From positions 1 to 58,011 of the forward strand of contig WLRQ01000012.1 in NCBI GenBank assembly GCA_009697815.1: a stretch of DNA of 58,011 nt, written 5' to 3'. Made by a program: the position numbers and the translations under genes. Below, piece by piece: positions 43,068 through 49,829 of the stretch. The notes beneath the pieces are model-generated. The model was given only the letters and a program-made list of their open reading frames with translations, did no database searches and was not told the origin of the DNA. Numbering within the stretch: the first letter of the stretch is position 1; the number at the start of each line of letters is the position of its first letter. Origin of the DNA: Actinomycetota bacterium (GTDB lineage Bacteria > Actinomycetota > Actinomycetes > S36-B12 > CAIYMF01).

Positions 43068-44167
43068 TGATCCGTTCCGTTACCGCCCAGAGTCCGTCAT
43101 CTCGTGCGACCCCTCCTGCACCAGTGATCGACATGAGCACAGATCTTGCCGGGGTGCTGCTCCCCTCGCCGGTGCTCACGGCGTCGGGGTGTGCCGGAGC
43201 CGGGCGCGAGCTCGATCAGTTCTTCGACATTACCGAGATCGGTGCCGTGGTCACCAAGAGCATCATGCTTGACCCGCGTTCGGGCAGGGGCACGCCCCGT
43301 ATGGCCGAGACCCCGAGCGGGATGCTCAACTCGATCGGGCTCCAGGGGCCGGGCGTCGAGGTCTTCCTCGACAAGGACCTTGCCTGGTTGCGCGAGCGTG
43401 GTGCGAGGGCTGTTGTCTCCATCGCGGGCGGATCGGTCGACGACTTCACCCGACTAGCATCCCGGCTCCGTCATGTCTCCGACATCGCGGCGATCGAGGT
43501 CAACATCTCCTGCCCGAACGTCGAGAGCCGTGGCCATGTGTTCGCATGTGACCCGGTGGCCGCCGCGGATGTGATTGCCGCGGTGCGCCGTAACACCGCT
43601 CCCGGAGTCCCGGTTTTCGCCAAGCTCTCGCCGGATGTCACTGACATCGTCGCGATCGCACACTCCGTGGTGGATGCGGGCGCCGACGGGCTCTCGATGA
43701 TCAACACACTTCTGGGTATGGTGATCGATACCGACACGATGCGTCCGGCTCTCGCGGGCATCACCGGCGGGCTCTCGGGCCCGGCGATCCGGCCGGTGGC
43801 AGTCCGGTGCGTCTACCAGGTCCACGCGGCTCTTCCCCACATCCCGATCCTGGGCATGGGCGGGATTCGCACGGGGCTCGATGCCCTCGAATTCGTGCTC
43901 GCGGGAGCGAGTGCGGTCAGTGTGGGCACCGTCAGCTTCCACGATCCCTCGGCTCCTGCGCGCGTCGCACGTGAGCTAGCTCAGGCGTTGGCCGATCGGG
44001 GGTTCGGGAGCCTCACGGAGGCGGTCGGCTATGCGCACCGATCGCACACGGCGGTGCCATCGGCTCGGGCGGAGCGGGTCTATTCCCCCGACGGCACCCA
44101 ACATCCTCGCGAGGCTGTCGAGGTCGAGGACCTCGATCCCGAGTTCGAGGCCGGGGCCGAAGGATGA
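43067..44167 (+). CDS. pyrD: Dihydroorotate dehydrogenase B catalytic subunit (class 1B)
   Basis: PyrD oxidises dihydroorotate to orotate with FMN. The 366-aa protein has the class 1 active-site Cys in VNISCPNVESRG (class 2 enzymes use Ser), and the FMN/substrate block NTLLGMVIDTDTMRP with GGLSGPAIRPVAVRCVYQV is the class 1B form. It carries about 20 extra residues at the N-terminus and a tail of about 45 residues beyond the usual end (VYSPDGTQHPREAVEVED), which is acidic. It starts in TGATG overlap with pyrK and ends in ATGA overlap with pyrF. Confidence 0.95.
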   Translation: MIRSVTAQSPSSRATPPAPVIDMSTDLAGVLLPSPVLTASGCAGAGRELDQFFDITEIGAVVTKSIMLDPRSGRGTPRMAETPSGMLNSIGLQGPGVEVFLDKDLAWLRERGARAVVSIAGGSVDDFTRLASRLRHVSDIAAIEVNISCPNVESRGHVFACDPVAAADVIAAVRRNTAPGVPVFAKLSPDVTDIVAIAHSVVDAGADGLSMINTLLGMVIDTDTMRPALAGITGGLSGPAIRPVAVRCVYQVHAALPHIPILGMGGIRTGLDALEFVLAGASAVSVGTVSFHDPSAPARVARELAQALADRGFGSLTEAVGYAHRSHTAVPSARAERVYSPDGTQHPREAVEVEDLDPEFEAGAEG

Positions 44168-44865
44168 TTCCTTCCCTCGCACCTGTCGCGGTCGCACTCG
44201 ATGGCCCGAACCTTGCCACGATCACGGCGTGGGCAGCGGCCTCTGGTCCCCATGTCTCGACGATGAAGGTCGGACTCGAGACCTACCTGCGCGACGGCGA
44301 CTCCGCCATCATCGCGGTCCGCGCGGCCTCGGGCGGACGCGATATCTTCCTCGACCTCAAGCTGCACGACATCCCCAACACTGTCGCGGGAGCGGCCCGA
44401 TCGATCGCGCACCTCTCGCCTAAGTACCTCACTGTGCATGCCTCGGGAGGAGCGGCGATGGTGCGAGCGGCCGTAGGTGAACTCCCTGACACCCTCGTCA
44501 CTGCGGTCACCGTGCTGACCTCGCTGAGCGAGGACGATCTGGCCTCCATAGGCCTGCTCGGACCCGCTCTTGATGCCGCACGACGACTCGCGGGGCTTGC
44601 GGTGGGGGCGGGGGCGCGCGCGATCGTGTGCTCCCCGCAGGAGGTTGCGGCTGTTCGGTCCGAGGTGGGCAGCGGCATTGTGCTGATCACCCCAGGGGTC
44701 CGGCCCGCCGGAGCCGATCTCGGCGACCAGTCCCGGGTCGCGACCCCTGAGCAGGCTCTCGCCGACGGTGCGGACATCCTGGTGATCGGTCGACCTATCA
44801 CCGCCGCCGCGGATGTCGCGGCCGCAGCGACCGTGATTGCGGCCTCGCTCCGCCCGCTTCGGTAG
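44164..44865 (+). CDS. pyrF: Orotidine 5'-phosphate decarboxylase
   Basis: PyrF decarboxylates OMP to UMP, the last pathway step. The 233-aa TIM barrel has VAVALDGPNLAT at the N-terminus, the Lys in STMKVGLETYL, the catalytic array DIFLDLKLHDIPNTV (Asp-x-Lys-x-x-Asp) and the phosphate loop VLITPGVRPAGADLGDQ. This is the standard short form also found in E. coli, not the longer mycobacterial type. It is the last gene of the pyr operon; pyrE is not in this window. A 210-bp gap with no recognised signal separates it from the Hpt gene. Confidence 0.95.
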   Translation: MIPSLAPVAVALDGPNLATITAWAAASGPHVSTMKVGLETYLRDGDSAIIAVRAASGGRDIFLDLKLHDIPNTVAGAARSIAHLSPKYLTVHASGGAAMVRAAVGELPDTLVTAVTVLTSLSEDDLASIGLLGPALDAARRLAGLAVGAGARAIVCSPQEVAAVRSEVGSGIVLITPGVRPAGADLGDQSRVATPEQALADGADILVIGRPITAAADVAAAATVIAASLRPLR

Positions 44866-45075
44866 GCCTAAGTCGCTCGCCCGAGTTCGCGATTGGCAAC
44901 CGCGGTGTCCCGTGTCGACCGGAGCGCAATGGCGCCGGCCGGCAGCGCGATCGGGGCTGGTGTCGGGCTCGACGCGGTGCTGCCCAGCCTGAGAGCCGTG
45001 AGATCATCGACCCACCACCGCGATACCGACCACCGCCCCCCGATTTGTGAACGAGGCAGCCTCGATGGACCAATC

Positions 45076-45498
45076 GTGACGGCCGATTCGATACCCGAGC
45101 CCGTCGCCGAGGGCGGCCGCCCCGGCGGTGCTCAGAACTTGGGCCCCGACTACGTGGTGTTCGATCCCTCGGTCCTGGCTGGGCTCGTCAACGGTGATCA
45201 GGAGAAAATCGCTCGATTGGGCCGCAAGTTCATCGACACGACCCGCGCTAGTGTCGAGCAGATGCTCGAGGCGGTTCGCGAGGGAGACCACGAGCGAGTC
45301 GGTCGGCTCGCTCACAGCCTGAAGTCCGCGGCGGCGACCGTGGGTGCCCCAGGCTTGGCCAGCGCCAACGAGGAGTTGGAGGCGGCGTGCGAGCGCGGCG
45401 AGGCAGACGTGGTCGGCCCTCTCGTGACCACGATCGCCGCACGTGCTGAGAGCGTCGCCCGCGAACTGCTCGGGACACTGGGGGAGAAGCCGTGGTGA
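45076..45498 (+). CDS. Stand-alone histidine phosphotransfer (Hpt) protein
   Basis: This 140-aa protein is a single Hpt domain, a phosphohistidine relay carrier between a kinase's receiver and a response regulator. The phosphorylation site is His80 in RLAHSLKSAAATVGA, matching HxLKx-small-x-G. The helix before it reads EQMLEAVREGDHERV. GTG 45076 is chosen as the closest start to the domain; the same frame is open up to TTG 44893, but that extension looks random. It overlaps a receiver gene by 4 bp, and no kinase gene is near. The signal and output are unknown. Confidence 0.85.
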   Translation: MTADSIPEPVAEGGRPGGAQNLGPDYVVFDPSVLAGLVNGDQEKIARLGRKFIDTTRASVEQMLEAVREGDHERVGRLAHSLKSAAATVGAPGLASANEELEAACERGEADVVGPLVTTIAARAESVARELLGTLGEKPW

Positions 45499-45941
45499 TT
45501 GACGAGGCCGCGGGGCGGGAGCACGAGTTCGCGCGGTTGGGTGTGCTCGTGGTCGATGATGACGAGTTCATGCTCGAGGTCGTGAGGGAGCTTCTCACCG
45601 GCCTGGGCGTCAGCGAGGTGCGCTCGGCGAGCGATGCCGAGAACGCGCTAGCCCTGATCGACTCCACGACAGAGTCCACCGACGTGATCGTCTTCGATCT
45701 GAACATGTACGGCATGCATGGCACCGAGCTCATGCGCCAGCTGGCATCACGTCACTTCGCGGGCGGGATCGTGCTGATGTCGGGGTCGAGTGAGCAGCTC
45801 CTCACCTTGGCCGTCGAGCTTGGCCGAGATCTGGGCCTGCGGGTTCTCGCGTCCCTGCGCAAGCCTGTTGAGCTCGCGCAGCTGCGTACCGCCCTGGAGT
45901 CCGCAGCAGCCGATAGGCACCTCCGGGGGTCGAACGGTTGA
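45495..45941 (+). CDS. Stand-alone response-regulator receiver protein
   Basis: This 148-aa protein (149 aa from GTG 45492) consists of one receiver domain with no DNA-binding or enzymatic output domain. All key residues are present: acidic triad Asp21-23 (VVDDDEF), phospho-acceptor Asp68 (FDLNMYGM), Ser96 (LMSGSSEQ) and Lys123 (RKPVE). It should therefore accept phosphate from the adjacent Hpt protein. GTG 45495 forms a GTGA overlap with the hpt stop codon and has better ribosome-binding-site spacing than GTG 45492. As a single-domain receiver it may control a partner by binding or act as a phosphate sink. Confidence 0.88.
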   Translation: MIDEAAGREHEFARLGVLVVDDDEFMLEVVRELLTGLGVSEVRSASDAENALALIDSTTESTDVIVFDLNMYGMHGTELMRQLASRHFAGGIVLMSGSSEQLLTLAVELGRDLGLRVLASLRKPVELAQLRTALESAAADRHLRGSNG

Positions 45942-45965
45942 CGGCCGGGACCATCTCGCTAGGGT
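45938..45965 (+). promoter_or_regulatory. Full -35/-10 promoter of mihF
   Basis: TTGACG (45938-45943) and TAGGGT (45960-45965) are separated by 16 bases, the best housekeeping promoter seen in the window. The -35 overlaps the stop codon of the receiver gene. Transcription near 45972 gives a leader of about 23 nt with AGAAAGGA as ribosome binding site. Confidence 0.72.
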
Positions 45966-45994
45966 CATCTGAGCCCCCGAAGAAAGGACGATTC

Positions 45995-46309
45995 GTGGCC
46001 CCGCCGCCCCTGACTCCCGAACAGCGCGCCGCCGCGCTGGAGAAGGCTGCCATTGCCCGTCGCATTCGCGCCGAGGTCAAGAATCGTCTGAAGCGTTCGG
46101 GAGCATCGATCGGTGAGGTCGTCGCGTCCGGTCAGAACGACCCCATCATCGGGAAGATGAGGGTGTCGGCGCTCCTGGAGTCGATGCCAGGTGTGGGCAA
46201 GGTTCGCGCTGGGCAGATCATGGAACGCCTCCGGATTGCCGAGAATCGCCGCGTACGCGGTCTGGGTCCGCACCAGATCGCCGCGCTCGAGCAGGAGTTT
46301 TCCGCCTGA
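45995..46309 (+). CDS. mihF: Actinobacterial integration host factor (mIHF/sIHF)
   Basis: mIHF is a small nucleoid protein unrelated in fold to HU/IHF. The 104-aa protein has the helical N-terminus [20 protein letters not shown], the core [20 protein letters not shown] containing the helix-two-turn-helix, and the end [21 protein letters not shown] 45995 gives the mycobacterial-type start; the frame extends upstream through the promoter. The AGAAAGGA site supports it. Its stop codon overlaps the gmk CTG start. The strong promoter fits an abundant protein. Confidence 0.95.
   Translation: MAPPPLTPEQRAAALEKAAIARRIRAEVKNRLKRSGASIGEVVASGQNDPIIGKMRVSALLESMPGVGKVRAGQIMERLRIAENRRVRGLGPHQIAALEQEFSA
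46293..46309 (+). promoter_or_regulatory. Ribosome binding site and CTG start of gmk
   Basis: AGGAG at 46293-46297 is eight bases before CTG 46306. CTG 46306-46308 and the mihF stop codon TGA 46307-46309 form a CTGA overlap equivalent to the ATGA and GTGA junctions elsewhere here. No ATG, GTG or TTG lies in this frame between the upstream stop at 46114 and GTG 46561. Confidence 0.82.
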
Positions 46310-46869
46310 ACGCGCGTCTGACCGTCCTCTCAGGACCCTCGGGGGTCGGTAAGAGCACGGTCGTCACTCATCTGCGTGCCACTCGCCCCGACGTCTGGCT
46401 CTCGGTCTCGGCCACCACCCGCGCGCCTCGCCCGGGGGAGGTTCACGGCGTCGACTACTTCTTTCTCGATCGGGAGGAGTTCGCGCGACTTCGCGAGGCC
46501 GGTGATCTCCTGGAGTCGGCAGAATTCGCTGGGAACCTCTATGGCACTCCCCGGGCTCCGGTGCTCGCGCGGCTCGAGGCAGGCACCGCGGTGATCCTGG
46601 AGATCGAGCTCCAGGGAGCGCGCCAGGTTCGCATCACCATGCCGGAGGCGCTCCTGGTGTTCCTGGCGCCGCCCTCCTGGGACGAACTGGTCCGCCGCCT
46701 CGTGGGCAGGGCAACAGAGGCGCCCGAGGTGATCGAGCGACGTCTCGCGACCGCCAAGGTGGAACTCGCCGCCGAATCGGAGTTCGACGCGACCGTCGTG
46801 AACGCCTCGGTCGAGGAAGCCACCGAAGCCTTGGTAGGGTTAATGGGTCTGTCCCCGTCACCTCGCTAG
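46306..46869 (+). CDS. gmk: Guanylate kinase, translated from a CTG start
   Basis: Gmk phosphorylates GMP to GDP and is essential. The 187-aa reading frame from CTG 46306 covers the full family: P-loop [13 protein letters not shown] (residues about 10-17), GMP-binding [13 protein letters not shown] and [11 protein letters not shown], then EWAEFAG-like [15 protein letters not shown], and lid/adenine regions [15 protein letters not shown] and [13 protein letters not shown]. The first standard start, GTG 46561, would delete the P-loop and GMP site, so CTG is required unless the sequence has an error. CTG 46318 is a less likely alternative. Confidence 0.93.
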   Translation: MNARLTVLSGPSGVGKSTVVTHLRATRPDVWLSVSATTRAPRPGEVHGVDYFFLDREEFARLREAGDLLESAEFAGNLYGTPRAPVLARLEAGTAVILEIELQGARQVRITMPEALLVFLAPPSWDELVRRLVGRATEAPEVIERRLATAKVELAAESEFDATVVNASVEEATEALVGLMGLSPSPR

Positions 46870-46904
46870 CGAGATCGGCGAACACGCACCACCCGCACAA
46901 TCGA

Positions 46905-46921
46905 GCGGACGTCCCGTCCGC
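46905..46921 (+). promoter_or_regulatory. Hairpin in the gmk-rpoZ gap
   Basis: GCGGACG (46905-46911) and CGTCCGC (46915-46921) form a perfect 7-bp stem with a 3-nt loop. CACAAT (46896-46901) just upstream resembles a -10. The hairpin may be an mRNA processing or stability element in the rpoZ leader; no T-run follows. Confidence 0.4.
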
Positions 46922-46952
46922 CCCACGGTTCGATGAGCTGAAAGGCGCCCGC

Positions 46953-47252
46953 GTGTCCGGCACCTCCTCTGCCCCTGAGGGCATCACCAACCCGCCGATC
47001 GACGAGCTGCTCGAGGCCACCGACGACTCGAAGTACTCGTTGGTCATCTACGCGTCCAAGCGTGCACGTCAGATCAACTCGTACTACTCCCAGTTGGGCG
47101 AGGGGCTTCTCGAGCACGTCGGCCCGCTGGTCGAGACCCATGTCCAGGAGAAGCCGCTGTCGATCGCCATGCGCGAGATCGCCGCTGGCCTGCTGTCCGC
47201 CACCGCCTTCGATCCCGAGGCTGAGGCCGCCGCCGGTATCTCGGCGTCGTGA
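46953..47252 (+). CDS. rpoZ: RNA polymerase omega subunit
   Basis: Omega assists folding and assembly of the RNA polymerase beta-prime subunit. The 99-aa protein has the conserved core [20 protein letters not shown] and [16 protein letters not shown], and the C-terminal helix [16 protein letters not shown] 46953 with AAAGG eight bases upstream gives the usual actinobacterial start. It overlaps coaBC by 4 bp (GTGA). The order gmk-rpoZ-coaBC-metK-priA is common in actinobacteria. Confidence 0.96.
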   Translation: MSGTSSAPEGITNPPIDELLEATDDSKYSLVIYASKRARQINSYYSQLGEGLLEHVGPLVETHVQEKPLSIAMREIAAGLLSATAFDPEAEAAAGISAS

Positions 47253-48502
47253 CCCACCGCGACGATCCCGTCGTCGATGCTCGGCCCTTCGTGGTCTTGG
47301 GCGTCGGTGGCGGGATTGCCGCGTACAAGGCAGCCGAATTGCTCAGGTTGCTCTCCGAGTCCGGCCACGACGTCACGGTCGTTCCGACCCGGGCCGCTCT
47401 GAAGTTCGTCGGCGCGGCCACGTGGTCTGCGTTGTCGGGTAAGCCGGTCTCGGCCGAGGTCTGGGACGATGTCCACGAGGTCCCCCACGTGCGGCTCGGG
47501 CAGCGTGCGGATCTCGTCGTGGTCGCTCCGGCCACCGCCGATCTCCTGGCTCGTGCGGCCCAGGGTCTGGCCGACGACCTGCTCGCCAATGTGCTCCTGA
47601 CCGCGCGCTGCCCGGTGGTGATGGCCCCGGCCATGCACACCGAAATGTGGGAACACCCCTCCACTCGTGCCAACGTCGCCACTTTGCGTGCACGCGGAGT
47701 GATCGTCCTCGACCCGGCCGTGGGTCGCCTCACCGGCGCGGACACCGGGCCTGGGCGCCTTCCGGAACCAGCGGCGATCGCGCAGGCGTGCTCCGAGATC
47801 CTCGCCCGTGGGGTGGCCGAGCCAGATCTTGCTGGTCTGACGGTTGTCGTGTCCGCCGGGGGAACGCGCGAGCATGTCGATCCGGTGCGGTTCCTGGGCA
47901 ATCGCAGCAGCGGGAAGCAGGGCTACGCCCTCGCCGCGAGCGCGGCCGCACGAGGCGCCCGGGTGGTCCTTGTCTCAGCGAACGTCTCGCTGCCCGACCC
48001 GGCGGGAGCCACTGTCGTCCGAGTGACCTCCGCGGAGCACATGCGTGTGGCGGTGCTGGCCGCGGCTGAGGGGGCCGACATTGTGGTGATGGCCGCGGCG
48101 GTCGCGGACTTCCGGCCCGTGTCCACTGCCGCCCACAAGATCAAGAAAGACGACGTGGACGGGGTGCCCGGCCCCATCGAACTTGAGCGCACGGCTGACA
48201 TCCTCGCCGAACTAGTCTCGCGACGAGCATCGGCTGGTTCACGTCAGATCATCGTCGGATTCGCTGCCGAGACAGGCGATCCCGCGACATCGGTACTCGA
48301 GTACGGTCGCGCCAAGCTGGCCCGCAAGGGCTGCGACCTACTGGTCGTGAACGAGGTCGGCGACGGGCTCGGGTTCGAAAGCGAGGACAACGAGGTCGTG
48401 GTCCTCGGCGCCAATGGGAGTTCATCGGCCGTCCCGCGTGCCGGTAAGCGCGTGATCGCCGAGGCCGTGTGGGATTGCGTCGGCGCACTACTTCCCCGCT
48501 GA
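47249..48502 (+). CDS. coaBC: Phosphopantothenoylcysteine decarboxylase / synthetase
   Basis: CoaBC performs two steps of coenzyme A synthesis: CTP-dependent addition of cysteine to phosphopantothenate (CoaB) and FMN-dependent decarboxylation (CoaC). The 417-aa fusion has the flavoprotein CoaC domain first ([13 protein letters not shown], the active-site His in VPHVRLG, and the loop [11 protein letters not shown]). The CoaB domain follows ([30 protein letters not shown], and GFAAETGD). The GTG overlaps the rpoZ stop codon. The substrate loop His replaces the Asn of E. coli, as I recall for other actinobacteria. Confidence 0.96.
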   Translation: MTHRDDPVVDARPFVVLGVGGGIAAYKAAELLRLLSESGHDVTVVPTRAALKFVGAATWSALSGKPVSAEVWDDVHEVPHVRLGQRADLVVVAPATADLLARAAQGLADDLLANVLLTARCPVVMAPAMHTEMWEHPSTRANVATLRARGVIVLDPAVGRLTGADTGPGRLPEPAAIAQACSEILARGVAEPDLAGLTVVVSAGGTREHVDPVRFLGNRSSGKQGYALAASAAARGARVVLVSANVSLPDPAGATVVRVTSAEHMRVAVLAAAEGADIVVMAAAVADFRPVSTAAHKIKKDDVDGVPGPIELERTADILAELVSRRASAGSRQIIVGFAAETGDPATSVLEYGRAKLARKGCDLLVVNEVGDGLGFESEDNEVVVLGANGSSSAVPRAGKRVIAEAVWDCVGALLPR

Positions 48503-48541
48503 TCTGAGCGCGGCCACTGCGGCTGTGTGGTTCGCGGCAAG

Positions 48542-48547
48542 TACACT
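48542..48547 (+). promoter_or_regulatory. -10 element of metK
   Basis: TACACT fits TANNNT and gives a leader of about 30 nt before TTG 48587. The leader is too short for a SAM riboswitch and none is recognisable. Confidence 0.5.
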
Positions 48548-48586
48548 GCCGCGACAGTTGTTCACGCCATCTTTGGAGCGAGTGCC

Positions 48587-49780
48587 TTGAGCCGTCGTCT
48601 ATTCACGTCCGAGTCGGTCACCGAGGGCCACCCCGACAAGATCGCTGACCAAATCAGCGACTCCATCCTCGACGCGATGCTCAAGGAAGATCCCACGAGC
48701 AGGGTCGCTGTCGAGACCCTCATCACCACCGGCCAGGTGCACGTCGCCGGCGAGGTCACCACCAAGGGCTGGGTCGACATCCCCACGTTGGTGCGCGAGC
48801 GGATCCTGGAGATCGGCTACGACTCGAGCAAGAAGGGCTTCGACGGCGCCTCCTGTGGCGTCAACATCTCGATCGGGTCGCAGAGCCCGGACATCGCGCA
48901 GGGTGTCAACGACGCCATCGAAGAGCGCGTGGGGCACAGCCACGACGAGCTCGACCGCCAGGGCGCGGGCGACCAGGGCCTGATGTTCGGATACGCCTGC
49001 GACGACACCCCTGAGCTGATGCCGCTTCCGATTGCACTGGCCCACAAGCTTGCCCAGCGCCTCGCCCAGGTCCGCAAGGACGGCTCGATCCCGTACCTGC
49101 GTCCCGACGGTAAGACCCAGGTCACCATCGAGTACGACGGCGACCGTGCCGTTCGGCTCGACACCGTCGTCGTCTCAACCCAGCACGCCTCGGACATCGA
49201 CCTCGCCACGTTGCTGACCCCGGACATCGAGGAGCTCGTCGTGGCTCCCGAGCTGGCTGCGCTGGGCATCGACACCGAGGGCTACCGACTCCTGGTCAAC
49301 CCCACCGGCCGGTTCGAGATCGGCGGCCCCATGGGCGATGCCGGGCTCACCGGTCGCAAGATCATCGTCGACACTTATGGCGGAATGGCCCGTCACGGCG
49401 GCGGTGCCTTCTCCGGCAAGGACCCCTCGAAGGTCGACCGGTCGGCGGCCTATGCGATGCGCTGGGTTGCCAAGAACGTTGTGGCCGCGGGACTGGCCCG
49501 CCGCTGTGAGGTCCAGGTGGCCTACGCCATCGGCAAGGCGCACCCTGTGGGGGTGTTCGTCGAGACCTTCGGCACCGGGGTGATGTCAGATGAGGACATC
49601 CAGACCGCGGTGCTCTCGGTGTTCGACCTTCGTCCGGCCGCCATCATCCGCGATCTCGATCTCCTCAGGCCTATCTACGTCCAGACCGCCGCATACGGCC
49701 ACTTCGGCCGCGACATCCCTGACTTCACCTGGGAGCGCACTGATCGCGCCGCATCCCTGAAGGCGGCAGCGGGGATCTGA
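48587..49780 (+). CDS. metK: S-adenosylmethionine synthetase
   Basis: MetK makes S-adenosylmethionine from methionine and ATP. From TTG 48587 the protein is 397 aa. Signatures are [14 protein letters not shown], the methionine loop [31 protein letters not shown] and [19 protein letters not shown]. The TTG is chosen because GGAGCGAG lies just upstream and the family start ([15 protein letters not shown]) follows; upstream codons in the frame overlap the promoter. A rare-class start may lower translation slightly. Confidence 0.97.
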   Translation: MSRRLFTSESVTEGHPDKIADQISDSILDAMLKEDPTSRVAVETLITTGQVHVAGEVTTKGWVDIPTLVRERILEIGYDSSKKGFDGASCGVNISIGSQSPDIAQGVNDAIEERVGHSHDELDRQGAGDQGLMFGYACDDTPELMPLPIALAHKLAQRLAQVRKDGSIPYLRPDGKTQVTIEYDGDRAVRLDTVVVSTQHASDIDLATLLTPDIEELVVAPELAALGIDTEGYRLLVNPTGRFEIGGPMGDAGLTGRKIIVDTYGGMARHGGGAFSGKDPSKVDRSAAYAMRWVAKNVVAAGLARRCEVQVAYAIGKAHPVGVFVETFGTGVMSDEDIQTAVLSVFDLRPAAIIRDLDLLRPIYVQTAAYGHFGRDIPDFTWERTDRAASLKAAAGI

Positions 49781-49817
49781 CGGCGATGGCCGTCGCGGCG
49801 CTGACGGTGGCGTGCGG

Positions 49818-49829
49818 TAGAACTCCCTG
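49818..49829 (+). promoter_or_regulatory. Putative leaderless -10 of the primosome gene priA
   Basis: TAGAAC at 49818-49823 ends six bases before GTG 49830. The last base deviates from TANNNT. No ribosome binding site is visible. Confidence 0.42.

Noticed and set aside
44866-45075. Possible gene, terminator or N-terminal Hpt extension in the 210-bp gap after pyrF
   Set aside because: The open frame lacks domain similarity, and I found no convincing hairpin or promoter; the Hpt domain starts after GTG 45076.
46561-46869. gmk starting at GTG 46561 as a truncated or pseudogene form
   Set aside because: The frame is open and fully family-like from CTG 46306, including the P-loop, with a good ribosome binding site.
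48503-48586. SAM riboswitch in front of metK
   Set aside because: The region is 84 bp and the predicted leader about 30 nt, too short, with no conserved core.
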